This document shows positions 35,951 to 44,699 of a DNA stretch of 64,000 nt, one piece after another. Source of the DNA: an uncultured Amphritea sp. (lineage in GTDB: Bacteria > Pseudomonadota > Gammaproteobacteria > Pseudomonadales > Balneatricaceae). The position numbers and the translations under genes are program-made. The notes under the pieces are model-generated. The model saw nothing but the letters and a program-made list of their open reading frames with translations. It made no database searches and was not told where the DNA came from. The stretch is taken from NCBI RefSeq assembly GCF_937127095.1, contig NZ_CAKZLP010000066.1, forward strand, positions 62,001-126,000. The letters are read 5' to 3'. Every line of letters starts with the position of its first letter. Position 1 is the stretch's first letter.

Positions 35951-37465
35951 CTAGCCTTTTGCTGGAATTTTAATATAAAACTGGGTGCCGGTTTTGCCGT
36001 CGCTTTCTGCCCATAACTGTCCCCCGTGGGTCTCGATAATGGTGCGGGAGATCGATAATCCCATCCCCAGTCCGGTGGACTTCGAGGTGAAGAACGGTTC
36101 AAACAGCTTATCTAATATTTCAGTGGTGATGCCTTTGGCATGGTCAGCGACTGAGATATAGATGCAATCTTTTACTTTGCGGGTGCTGATCATAACGGGA
36201 CGGTGAGTCGCTTCACAGTCGTTATAGGCCTCAATCGCGTTGCGAATCAGGTTGACCAGCACCTGCTCAATCTGGATCTTGTCCGCTACGATTGGCAGAT
36301 CCCCGGGCTCTAGCTCAAACTCGAATGTGGTGTTGTGGTCCAGGGCTTCCTGTTTGAGAAATTCAGCGATCTCCTGACAGCTCTCATTGAGGGAGAACTC
36401 CATTCGCTGATACTCGGTTTTTTTGACGAAGCTGCGCATCCGTTTAACAATTTCAGCGGCCCGTTTTGCCTGCCGGGTGATCAGTTCCATCGATTTACTG
36501 ATCTCCTCAATGGAGGTAATGCGTCCCTCTTCAATACGGCGCATCGACCCGCGGCAGTAATTAAGAATCGCCGCCAGCGGCTGATTGATCTCATGGGCGA
36601 GGCCCGACGCCATCTCTCCCACGGAGAGCAGGCGGGCGATATGGGCCATCTCCAGCTGATTACGCTTCATCTCCTCTTCCGCTTTACGGCGCAGGGTGAT
36701 ATCCCGGCCAATGATCGAGTAATACTCGACCTGCATATCATCGTTGAGGTTGCGGTGGGCGATCACCTCCCGGATCTCAGCGGTGCGGTCACGTCCCGAG
36801 GGTAGTTGCATCTTTATACTGCCATACCAGGTGCCGTGGGCCGCTGCATGGCTGAGGGCATCCTGAACCAGTGAGGCAAATACTCTGGGTTCAAACATCT
36901 GTTCCAGATAGAAAACCATCGGGTTTTCTTTCTCAGTGCCCAGAGTGATGTAAGTGGCCTCGTTCATATAGGTTAGCTGCATGGTTTTATGATTGCAGAA
37001 CATAATCATATCGGATGAGGCTTCAACCACTCGTGCCAGACGACGGGTAGCCTGCTGTGCCAGTGTCTGTTCGGTCACATCGCGGGAAACACAGACCACC
37101 TCAATCGGTTTTCCTTCAGTATTTCTCAGGGTGCGACTGGTGGTTTCCAGCCAGATATAGTGGCCGTTTTTATGTTTGTAGCGATATACGTTGGTGTACA
37201 TCCCTTTGCGATAACGAACAGAATCGGAGCGTTTGATCAGATTGTCGGCATCTTCCGGATGAAACAGATCATAGCCCGCCGTGCCGATCATCTCTTCGAC
37301 GGTGTAGCCCAGCATCCGTTCTACCGCCGGGCTGACATCCAGAAAGGTCCATTCAGTTGTCGGGGTATGGCGGGAGATCATGTCGGTGGATTGTTCCACC
37401 AGAAAGCGGGAGCGTTCTCCCTCATCCATTTCACTGATCGCTTTCAGATCTTGTTCTATACTCAT
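35951..37465 (-). CDS. PAS-PAS sensor histidine kinase (FixL/TodS-like)
   Basis: 504 residues, no membrane segments, so a cytosolic sensor. Two PAS/PAC units (about 25-135 and 140-262), a HisKA domain with His291 in GLAHEINQPLAAILNY, and a HATPase with NLIRNAIEA, GLGMGLSISRTIIETHGG. The heme-binding His of FixL is not evident, so the ligand is unknown. Operon with the FixJ-type regulator and divergent from an acyl-CoA synthetase gene, which may be its target. Confidence 0.93.
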   Translation of the reverse strand: MSIEQDLKAISEMDEGERSRFLVEQSTDMISRHTPTTEWTFLDVSPAVERMLGYTVEEMIGTAGYDLFHPEDADNLIKRSDSVRYRKGMYTNVYRYKHKNGHYIWLETTSRTLRNTEGKPIEVVCVSRDVTEQTLAQQATRRLARVVEASSDMIMFCNHKTMQLTYMNEATYITLGTEKENPMVFYLEQMFEPRVFASLVQDALSHAAAHGTWYGSIKMQLPSGRDRTAEIREVIAHRNLNDDMQVEYYSIIGRDITLRRKAEEEMKRNQLEMAHIARLLSVGEMASGLAHEINQPLAAILNYCRGSMRRIEEGRITSIEEISKSMELITRQAKRAAEIVKRMRSFVKKTEYQRMEFSLNESCQEIAEFLKQEALDHNTTFEFELEPGDLPIVADKIQIEQVLVNLIRNAIEAYNDCEATHRPVMISTRKVKDCIYISVADHAKGITTEILDKLFEPFFTSKSTGLGMGLSISRTIIETHGGQLWAESDGKTGTQFYIKIPAKG

Positions 37466-37689
37466 TGATGCTCGCTGATCAGGGAAAAACCCTTAAAATC
37501 TGTTGTTTAGTACGTAGCCCTGTCTGGTTTTGACTTAAGGCTAACTTGTTTCGTCAGGGTAATTACGTATTATAGTTGATGCAATAAGGGTAAACACTTA
37601 GCTGTGAGTTTTTAACAACCATTTATTAAAATAATAACGCTGTGTCCGCGGATTTAATTCAGTGGCAGCGATATTCAGGGCTAACTACT

Positions 37690-39318
37690 ATGTCAACACA
37701 CTCTAATCCCTATCAGTTTGGACTGGATAAAAACAGCGCGAACTTCTGTGCGATGAGTCCTTTAAGCTTCATTGAACGATCAGCCTGGGTATTTCCAAAT
37801 CACACGGCGGTAGTGCATCAGCAAACCCGGAGAACCTGGTCTGAAACCTACAATCGCTGCCGTCAGCTTGCCAGTGCTCTGAGTCAGAAAGGGATCGGCG
37901 AGGGCGATACGGTTGCTGTTATGGCGCCGAACCTGCCAGAGCTGTTTGAGGCCCATTTCGGCGTGCCGATGTGTGGTGCGGTGTTGAATGCGCTGAATGT
38001 CCGTTTAGACGCCGAAGCGCTTGCTTTTATTCTGCAACATGGTGAGGCGAAAGTCGTGATTGTCGACCGGGAGTTTTCTGAAGTGATCGGCAAGGCCCTG
38101 AAAATGATCGTCCATAAACCGTTGGTTATCGATATTGATGACCCCTATTACGCAGGAGGTGAACTGATCGGTAGTTGTGATTATGAAGCATTTATCGCTA
38201 CGGGTGATGCTGCGTTTGACTGGCAGATGCCGGATGACGAGTGGAACGCGATCAGTCTGAACTACACCTCCGGTACAACCGGTAATCCAAAAGGGGTTGT
38301 TTACCACCATCGTGGAGCGTATCTGAATGCGATGAGTAATATTGTCTGTTGGAATATGGGGCAGCATCCGGTTTACCTCTGGACACTGCCGATGTTCCAC
38401 TGCAATGGCTGGTGCTTTCCCTGGAGTCTTGCTGCATCAGCGGGTGTCAGTGTTTGTCTGCGTCATGTCCGTGCTGAGGATATCTACGGAGCGATTAAGC
38501 AGGAGAAGGTGAACCATTTCTGCGGTGCACCGATTGTACTGAATATGCTCAACAACGCACCGGATGAGATGAAGCAGGGCATCAGTCACAAGGTGAAAGT
38601 GATGACCGCGGGTGCAGCGCCACCAGCTGCAGTGATTCAGGGAATGGAGAAAATGGGTTTTGGTGTCACTCATGTGTATGGGCTGACAGAGACCTATGGT
38701 CCGTCGGTGGTATGTGAGTGGCATCAGGAGTGGAACGATCGCTCTGATGAAGAGATTGCCCGTCTTAAATCCCGTCAGGGTGTGCGCGCACCGATGCTGG
38801 ATGGTCTGATGGTTGCTGATCCGAGTACTCTGGTGCCGGTCCCTCAGGATGGTCTGACCATGGGTGAGATCTTTATGCGCGGTAATCTGGTGATGAAAGG
38901 GTATTTGAAAAACCCGACCACCACCGAAGAGAGCTTTTCCGGTGGCTGGTTCCATTCAGGCGATCTGGCGGTATGGCATCCGGACGGTTATATTGAAATT
39001 AAAGACCGCTCCAAAGATATCATTATCTCCGGCGGCGAGAACATCTCATCGATTGAAGTGGAAGATGTTCTGTATCGCAACAGCAGTGTTATGGAAGCGG
39101 CGGTTGTTGCAAGGGATGATGAAAAGTGGGGCGAGGTGCCCTGTGCCTTTGTCAGTCTGAAAGATGGCGCTGAGGTTACTGAACAGGAGATTATCGACTT
39201 TTGTCGGGAGAATATGGCGAATTTTAAAGCGCCGAAGAAAGTTGTTTTTGGCCCTTTGCCGAAAACCTCCACCGGAAAAATTCAGAAATTTGTGCTGCGG
39301 GACAAGGCTAACTCTTAA
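37690..39318 (+). CDS. Acyl-CoA synthetase (AMP-forming), MMPA/medium-chain ligase-like
   Basis: 542 residues from the ATG at 37690, preferred because AGGG precedes it; a GTG at 37642 is the upstream option. ANL-superfamily motifs: LNYTSGTTGNPKGVVYHH, GLTETYGPSVVCEW, FHSGDLAVWHPDGYIEIKDRSKD and the catalytic Lys in KTSTGKIQKFVLRD. The pattern is that of the fatty-acid/methylmercaptopropionate ligase branch; the substrate is not decided by sequence. Divergent from a two-component system. Ends at a strong terminator. Confidence 0.9.
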   Translation: MSTHSNPYQFGLDKNSANFCAMSPLSFIERSAWVFPNHTAVVHQQTRRTWSETYNRCRQLASALSQKGIGEGDTVAVMAPNLPELFEAHFGVPMCGAVLNALNVRLDAEALAFILQHGEAKVVIVDREFSEVIGKALKMIVHKPLVIDIDDPYYAGGELIGSCDYEAFIATGDAAFDWQMPDDEWNAISLNYTSGTTGNPKGVVYHHRGAYLNAMSNIVCWNMGQHPVYLWTLPMFHCNGWCFPWSLAASAGVSVCLRHVRAEDIYGAIKQEKVNHFCGAPIVLNMLNNAPDEMKQGISHKVKVMTAGAAPPAAVIQGMEKMGFGVTHVYGLTETYGPSVVCEWHQEWNDRSDEEIARLKSRQGVRAPMLDGLMVADPSTLVPVPQDGLTMGEIFMRGNLVMKGYLKNPTTTEESFSGGWFHSGDLAVWHPDGYIEIKDRSKDIIISGGENISSIEVEDVLYRNSSVMEAAVVARDDEKWGEVPCAFVSLKDGAEVTEQEIIDFCRENMANFKAPKKVVFGPLPKTSTGKIQKFVLRDKANS

Positions 39319-39374
39319 ATCTGCAACCTTAGGGTTGTGTTTGTCCGCAACGATAATAAATCAGCAACAATCAT

Positions 39375-39401
39375 AAAAAGAGACCTCCGGGTCTCTTTTT
39401 T
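39375..39401. terminator. Bidirectional intrinsic terminator
   Basis: Stem GAGACC/GGTCTC (39380-39385, 39390-39395), extended by flanking A5 and T6 runs. Placed between the acyl-CoA synthetase gene and the convergent CBS-domain gene and able to serve both. Confidence 0.92.
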
Positions 39402-39426
39402 AAGTGGTTTTATATACGGGAGATGC

Positions 39427-40038
39427 TCAGCTCCAGATGCTCAGTGGCGGCTCATTCGACACCGCTGACACAATATTTTTACAGGTTATGATGCCGACGG
39501 TGGCGCCATAGCTGTCCACGACGGGAAGCGTTTCAAGATTGTAGTGGTGCATGACCTGCGCGGCGCGGCGGATACTGGTAACCGGTTCAGCGGTGATAAC
39601 ATCGTTGGCAATATACTGCTTTGCTGCGGTTATTTTCAGCAATCCCAGCTCCTCACTCTCTTGTCTGAGTTGTTCGAAAATAGATCTATAGGAGATCATC
39701 CCGATAATACAGTTTTGACTATTAACGACCGGTAATTCGTTAAACGGGCTCTCATGTATTTTCAGCAGAGCACTATAAGCTGAAATCTCTTCAGGCAGAT
39801 TGGTGAACGATCGGCTCATCACTTCATAGAGATGGTGTAGTTCGTCTTTTGGTTGCGCATGGATAAGCTCCCGGTAAGCAGCCACGGCGTTCTGGTTGAT
39901 GCTTTGAGGCGGTTGCGGCGTTTGGGGACTCTGTTGTTGTTCCGCTTCGCTGTGGCTTTGTGCTTTGGGTCTGGTGCGATAGAGTGCCTCCAGCGTGTCG
40001 TGAAATGCACGTCCGTCAGGCCCGTATATTGAGAACAT
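39427..40038 (-). CDS. CBS-pair domain protein
   Basis: 203 residues. Residues about 75-200 contain two CBS motifs: ISAYSALLKIHESPFNELPVVNSQNCIIGMISYRSI and VITAEPVTSIRRAAQVMHHYNLETLPVVDSYGATVGIITCKNI. CBS pairs bind adenine nucleotides and regulate partner proteins. The first 60 residues are Gln/Pro-rich and disordered. No partner is evident among its neighbours. Confidence 0.88.
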   Translation of the reverse strand: MFSIYGPDGRAFHDTLEALYRTRPKAQSHSEAEQQQSPQTPQPPQSINQNAVAAYRELIHAQPKDELHHLYEVMSRSFTNLPEEISAYSALLKIHESPFNELPVVNSQNCIIGMISYRSIFEQLRQESEELGLLKITAAKQYIANDVITAEPVTSIRRAAQVMHHYNLETLPVVDSYGATVGIITCKNIVSAVSNEPPLSIWS

Positions 40039-40137
40039 GTTTATACCTCCACCGCCAGTCAGTAATCATAAAGAACCGCGTAAGGTCAGGCTTTAACATT
40101 ACGATCTCTGGCGTATTTCAGATCAGCTATTGTCAGG

Positions 40138-41568
40138 TTATAACGAATTCTTAATCTGATCTCTTATCGCTTCAGCTTCGCGTTTACGCTCTTCAAGTCT
40201 GGCTATATCACTATTGGTGAGATCTTTTTCGCGCATGGCGAAGTCTATCTGTCGCAGGGCTTTATCAGTTGCGCCAATGAGCAGGAAGTATTCGATACGG
40301 GCTTCGTGAACCCCCAGGGTGTTTCCGGCAAGTCCCTGTGTCTCAGCCAGTTCATACCAGATATAGCTATTGGCAGGGTATTGCTGGCTTAGATCAGTGA
40401 GAACCCGCGCGGATTTTTTGAACTGATTATTCGCTCTGAGCGCTTTCGCGTAAAGCTGTTGTACCGGGTAGCTGTCCGGGTAGATCTGGTTAAGCAGCTC
40501 CAGTCGTTGTCCGGCGTTTCCAGGTTCTCCGGCCGCTAGTTCCTGTTCGGCATAGCTGAGGCGGATATACAGATGCTGTTGCAGATAGTCAGGCAGGCCC
40601 TCAAGTGCGCTTTTGGCCTGTTTATATTCGCGGTTCTGTATCAGTGCCAGCGCCAGGCCATAGCGACTTAATGGGTTGCTGTCAGCGCTTTCCTGGTAGG
40701 TTTTGATCAGTTGTTTAATATCGCTGGCATAATGGACTTCAATACGTTTTTGAATCAACTGAAAATCATAACGCTGGGGTTTAAACGCGGGTTTAGATAG
40801 TTGGCTGGCACGGTTTTCTGCATCAGCAATACGGGATTCGGTGACTGGATGTGTCAGGAGAAATTCCGGTGGTTTCTGGCCGAGGAAGCGACTGGAACGC
40901 TGAATCCGGGAGAACATGCGCGGCATCGCATAGGGGTCAAAGCCGGAGCTGACCAGATTGAGCATGCCGATGCGGTCGGCTTCCTGTTCATTGCGGCGGG
41001 TGAAATTTATTCCTGCTTGTTGCCCGGCCGCCATTGATGAGGTGATGCCTGCCATACCCGCCTGAGCGTCGGCCGTGGCGACCAGAATGCTGGCGAGAAT
41101 ACCCGCCAGCATTAATGGGGTGTTGCGGCGGCTCTCTTCCAGCTGTTGCGCGTAGTGACGCTGGGAGAGGTGCGCCAGTTCGTGGGCAATAACGGAGGCA
41201 AGTTCCTCCTCATCTTTAGCACCTAGCAGCAGGCCGGCATTAATACCAACGACGCCGCCAGGTACAGCAAAGGCATTGAGAACCGGGCTGTCGAGGACGA
41301 TTAGTTCGAGGCGGTGATCCTGCAGTTGACTGTTGGCCGCAATCTGCCAGAGCAGGCTGTCGATGTAATTAACGGTAAGTGGGTCACCATACTCCGGGAC
41401 ACTTCCGCGTAGCAAGCGGGCCCAGGTTCGCCCCAGCTGGAACTCTTGTTCCAGTGATATAGTCGCCGAGCTGTTGGCGATGACCGGCAGCTCATCTGCC
41501 TGTGTTATGGGGACAGGACTGAGCGCCAGAATACTGCCTAGCAGATAACATGAAAGTCCGGTTCGCAA
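40138..41568 (-). CDS. bepA: Periplasmic M48 metalloprotease, BepA-like
   Basis: 476 residues. Signal peptide MRTGLSCYLLGSILALSPVPITQA, then an M48 zinc-protease domain with VIAHELAHLSQRHYAQQL (HExxH) and the third ligand in NEQEADRIGMLNL. TPR-like repeats follow from about 300 (YGLALALIQNREYKQAKSAL and similar). This layout is that of BepA (YfgC), which degrades or assists stalled outer-membrane proteins such as LptD. BamC is encoded nearby. Divergent from the tusA-like gene. Confidence 0.9.
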   Translation of the reverse strand: MRTGLSCYLLGSILALSPVPITQADELPVIANSSATISLEQEFQLGRTWARLLRGSVPEYGDPLTVNYIDSLLWQIAANSQLQDHRLELIVLDSPVLNAFAVPGGVVGINAGLLLGAKDEEELASVIAHELAHLSQRHYAQQLEESRRNTPLMLAGILASILVATADAQAGMAGITSSMAAGQQAGINFTRRNEQEADRIGMLNLVSSGFDPYAMPRMFSRIQRSSRFLGQKPPEFLLTHPVTESRIADAENRASQLSKPAFKPQRYDFQLIQKRIEVHYASDIKQLIKTYQESADSNPLSRYGLALALIQNREYKQAKSALEGLPDYLQQHLYIRLSYAEQELAAGEPGNAGQRLELLNQIYPDSYPVQQLYAKALRANNQFKKSARVLTDLSQQYPANSYIWYELAETQGLAGNTLGVHEARIEYFLLIGATDKALRQIDFAMREKDLTNSDIARLEERKREAEAIRDQIKNSL

Positions 41569-41688
41569 ATTGTTAATCCTTATACTGAGTTACTGCAGTA
41601 ACAAAAACAGTTAAGCGCAATTATGGATTATAATAACCCACTTTTTGGTATATATTGCTGGCCTCTTATCTGCATCAGGAGTAGCTCT

Positions 41689-41925
41689 ATGACTGAGATC
41701 CACTGGGATGAACAACTCGATGCCCGCGGTCTGAATTGCCCTTTACCGCTATTGAAAGCGAAACAGGCTTTGCATAAGCTAAAGCCGGGTAAAATCCTTA
41801 AAGTGGTAGCAACTGATGCCGGCTCTCAGCGTGATTTCAAGGCTTTTGTCGATCAATCTGACCACCAAATGCTGGAATCGTTCAGCAATGATGATCAGTA
41901 TACCTATATTATCCAGCGCGGCTAA
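41689..41925 (+). CDS. TusA-like sulfurtransferase
   Basis: A 78-residue SirA/TusA-fold protein with the persulfide-carrying cysteine in LDARGLNCPLPLLKAKQAL (CPxP motif). The ATG at 41689 is preferred because AGGAG precedes it by 6 bases and the N-terminus then matches family length; the upstream ATG at 41623 is less likely. In Pseudomonas the gene in this position (between the M48 protease and a permease) is a TusA-like protein rather than the tRNA-thiolation TusA, so the partner is left open. Confidence 0.88.
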   Translation: MTEIHWDEQLDARGLNCPLPLLKAKQALHKLKPGKILKVVATDAGSQRDFKAFVDQSDHQMLESFSNDDQYTYIIQRG

Positions 41926-41937
41926 CAGGAGCAAAGC

Positions 41938-43017
41938 GTGAGAAAAATTTTCAGTAGATGGATCGACGATTACTTCTCAAATGAGGAGGTGATGCTGTTG
42001 CTGGTGCTGTTGGCGGGTGCTCTGGGGGTTATCCTGTATCTGGGGCAAACGCTGACGCCGGTGTTTACCAGTATTATCCTTGCGTTTCTGATGCAGGGTA
42101 TGATTGTCTGGCTCAAAGAGCACCACGTACCACATTTTGCTTCAGTGTTGCTGGTATTTACGCTGTTTATTGGTGTACTGCTGTCACTGTTGCTGTTTAT
42201 TATGCCGCTGGCCTGGAAACAGTCAGTTAACCTCTTCAATGAGTTGCCGGGGATGGTGGCGCAGGCGAAAAAGGTTTTGTTATTGCTGCCCCAGCAATAC
42301 CCTGAAGTGTTTTCAGAGCAACAGATTACGCAGATTATTGATCTGGCTACAGCCGAGCTCAGACAGCTGGGGCAGATGGTGGTGACTTACTCGCTGAGCT
42401 CCATTACCGGGCTTATTGCACTGCTAATCTATGTGGTGCTGGTGCCGATACTGGTGTTTTTCTTTCTCAAAGATGGCAGTAACCTGGTACGTTGGTGGAT
42501 TTCATTTTTGCCGCAAAAGAAAGCGATGCTGACGCAGGTGTGGACGGAGATGGATCAGCAGATTGCCAACTATGTCCGGGGTAAAGTGATTGAGATTGTT
42601 ATCGTGGGGTCGGTAACCTATGTCGCGTTTGCCTTTTTGGGAATCGGCTATGCAGCACTGCTGGCCATCATGGTTGGTTTATCGGTACTCATACCCTATA
42701 TCGGTGCAGCACTGGTAACCCTGCCGGTCGCGTTGATCGGTTTTTTTCAGTGGGGCTGGACCAATGAATTCTGGTATCTGATGCTGGCCTACGGCATTAT
42801 TCAGGCACTGGATGGTAATGTGCTGGTGCCACTGCTGTTTTCTGAGGCTGTTAACCTTCACCCAGTGTCTATCATTATCGCGGTGTTGGTGTTTGGCAGT
42901 ATCTGGGGCTTCTGGGGCGTATTTTTCGCTATTCCGCTGGCCACATTGATTAAAGCTATTCTGAATGCCTGGCCGAAAAGCCATGCGTTTATTCAGGATG
43001 GTAATAAAGCAGAGTAG
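41938..43017 (+). CDS. AI-2E family transporter, second copy
   Basis: 359 residues with about eight membrane segments. Family stretches: ILYLGQTLTPVFTSIILAFLMQG, VYVVLVPILVFFFLKDGSNLV-type segment and AVNLHPVSIIIAVLVFGSIWGFWGVFFAIP. Paralogue of the permease at 3354, with the same conserved C-terminal LHPV motif. GTG start with AGGAG at a good distance; 12 bases after the TusA-like gene, so co-transcribed. Substrate unknown. Confidence 0.88.
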   Translation: MRKIFSRWIDDYFSNEEVMLLLVLLAGALGVILYLGQTLTPVFTSIILAFLMQGMIVWLKEHHVPHFASVLLVFTLFIGVLLSLLLFIMPLAWKQSVNLFNELPGMVAQAKKVLLLLPQQYPEVFSEQQITQIIDLATAELRQLGQMVVTYSLSSITGLIALLIYVVLVPILVFFFLKDGSNLVRWWISFLPQKKAMLTQVWTEMDQQIANYVRGKVIEIVIVGSVTYVAFAFLGIGYAALLAIMVGLSVLIPYIGAALVTLPVALIGFFQWGWTNEFWYLMLAYGIIQALDGNVLVPLLFSEAVNLHPVSIIIAVLVFGSIWGFWGVFFAIPLATLIKAILNAWPKSHAFIQDGNKAE

Positions 43018-43028
43018 TAATCAGCAAG

Positions 43029-43064
43029 AAACAATAAAGCCGGCTGATGCCGGCTTTATTGTTT
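43029..43064. terminator. Bidirectional intrinsic terminator
   Basis: Perfect 16-bp inverted repeat AAACAATAAAGCCGGC / GCCGGCTTTATTGTTT (43029-43044 and 43049-43064) with a 4-base loop. Serves the permease gene and the convergent bcp gene. Confidence 0.9.
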
Positions 43065-43111
43065 CAGGAGCTAAACTCTGATTTGTATGTTCTGGATTGT
43101 AAGTTCTGTTT

Positions 43112-43579
43112 TTATAGTCCCTTGGCTGCCTCTAACACCTCGGCGACATGTTCTTTGACCTTCACCTTACGCCACTCTTTTCGAAGTACGCCGTCAGCAT
43201 CGATCAGGAAGGTACTGCGTTCAATACCCAGATGTTCCTTGCCATAGAGCTTTTTCAGTTTGATAACATCAAACAGTTTGCACAGTGTTTCATCCGGGTC
43301 ACTAATCAGTTCAAACGGGAAGGACTGTTTGGCTTTGAAATTTTCGTGGGCGCGCATGCCGTCCCGGGAAACACCAAAAATCTGAGTGTTAGCTGCCTGA
43401 AACTCGCTATACATATCCCGGAAGTCCTGGCCTTCAGTGGTGCAGCCGGGGGTGCTGTCTTTTGGGTAGAAGTAGATTACAACGTTGGAACCTTTAAGTT
43501 CGGACAACGTCACAGAGGTGTCGCTGGTGGCTACCGCGGTGAAGTTGGCTACTGGCTGATCAATCGTTGGCTGGCTCAT
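43112..43579 (-). CDS. bcp: Thioredoxin-dependent peroxiredoxin Bcp
   Basis: 155 residues. Peroxidatic Cys46 in YPKDSTPGCTTEGQDFRD. Reduces H2O2 and organic hydroperoxides with thioredoxin. The resolving cysteine that E. coli Bcp has five residues later (C50) is Gln here, so this is a 1-Cys-type or alternative-resolving enzyme; other cysteine in DETLCKLFDV. Convergent with the permease gene and divergent from dapA. Confidence 0.95.
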   Translation of the reverse strand: MSQPTIDQPVANFTAVATSDTSVTLSELKGSNVVIYFYPKDSTPGCTTEGQDFRDMYSEFQAANTQIFGVSRDGMRAHENFKAKQSFPFELISDPDETLCKLFDVIKLKKLYGKEHLGIERSTFLIDADGVLRKEWRKVKVKEHVAEVLEAAKGL

Positions 43580-43805
43580 ACTTATTCCTTAAAAAATCTG
43601 TCTTAAAAACTACGCTTATCTGACTGAGATCAGTTAGAATGATACGCTTTTTATACGATAACAGATTACACAGATTTGGCAGCCCCTGAAAATATCGTTT
43701 TTTGAATATTCAGAATACGCTAACTTATTGAGCTTAAATGGGTTGAGCCGCAAATCGCAGGCAAGTACCATAGGCCATTCTGTATACCTCTTGATGGAGA
43801 CCATG

Positions 43806-44681
43806 ATGATTACTGGCAGCATTGTTGCTCTTGTTACCCCGATGAATTCTAACGGTGATGTCGATTGGGACGCGCTTGATAAACTGGTAGATTTTCATCT
43901 GGAGAAGGGCACCGACTCAATTGTCGCCGTCGGTACCAGTGGCGAATCTGCGACCCTGAGTTGTGATGAGCATTGCAAGGTAATCAAACGGGTTGTTGAC
44001 CGTGTGGGCGGCGCTATTCCGGTTATTGCCGGTACCGGCGCGAACTCTACCCGGGAAGCGATTGAGTTGACTCAAGCGGCGAAAAAGGTGGGCGCTGATG
44101 CCTGTTTGCTGGTGACCCCGTACTACAATCGGCCAACCCAGGAAGGTTTGTATCTGCACTTTAAAGCCATTGCTGAAGCGGTTGATATTCCACAGATTCT
44201 TTATAATGTTCCTGGCCGTACCGCGTGCGATATGCTGCCAGAGACGGTGTTGAGATTGTCAGAGATCTCTAACATTGTGGGTATTAAAGAGGCTACGGGT
44301 AATCTTGAGCGTGCCAAAGCATTGATTGAGGCGGCACCCAAAGAGTTTGCTATCTATTCCGGCGACGATGAAACAGCCGTTGAGTTGATGCTGCTGGGCG
44401 GTGATGGAAACATATCAGTGACCGCCAATGTCGCACCTGCGCAGATGGGCGAGTTGTGTCGCCTGGCGATTGCTGGTGAGATCGAATCTGCCCGTGCACT
44501 GCAGGCGTCGCTGATGCCGCTTCACAAAGCGATGTTTGTTGAGGCGAATCCGATTCCGGTGAAATGGGCCGTCGCGGAGATGGGCTTGATCGGTCAGGCG
44601 ATCCGGTTACCGCTGACAGTTTTGTCAGAGCAGTATCACAGTCAGGTGCGAGATGCCCTGAAAACCTGCGAAATTATCTGA
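43806..44681 (+). CDS. dapA: 4-hydroxy-tetrahydrodipicolinate synthase
   Basis: First committed step of lysine/diaminopimelate synthesis, condensing pyruvate and aspartate semialdehyde. Schiff-base Lys161 in [10 protein letters not shown] and Tyr133 in [21 protein letters not shown] near residue 45. The ATG at 43806 is chosen: GGAG lies 6 bases ahead and the protein (291 residues) begins [13 protein letters not shown] like E. coli DapA. The frame is open upstream to 43728. Followed by bamC after 18 bases, the usual dapA-bamC operon. Confidence 0.97.
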   Translation: MITGSIVALVTPMNSNGDVDWDALDKLVDFHLEKGTDSIVAVGTSGESATLSCDEHCKVIKRVVDRVGGAIPVIAGTGANSTREAIELTQAAKKVGADACLLVTPYYNRPTQEGLYLHFKAIAEAVDIPQILYNVPGRTACDMLPETVLRLSEISNIVGIKEATGNLERAKALIEAAPKEFAIYSGDDETAVELMLLGGDGNISVTANVAPAQMGELCRLAIAGEIESARALQASLMPLHKAMFVEANPIPVKWAVAEMGLIGQAIRLPLTVLSEQYHSQVRDALKTCEII

Positions 44682-44699
44682 AACTAACGGACGAGCATA

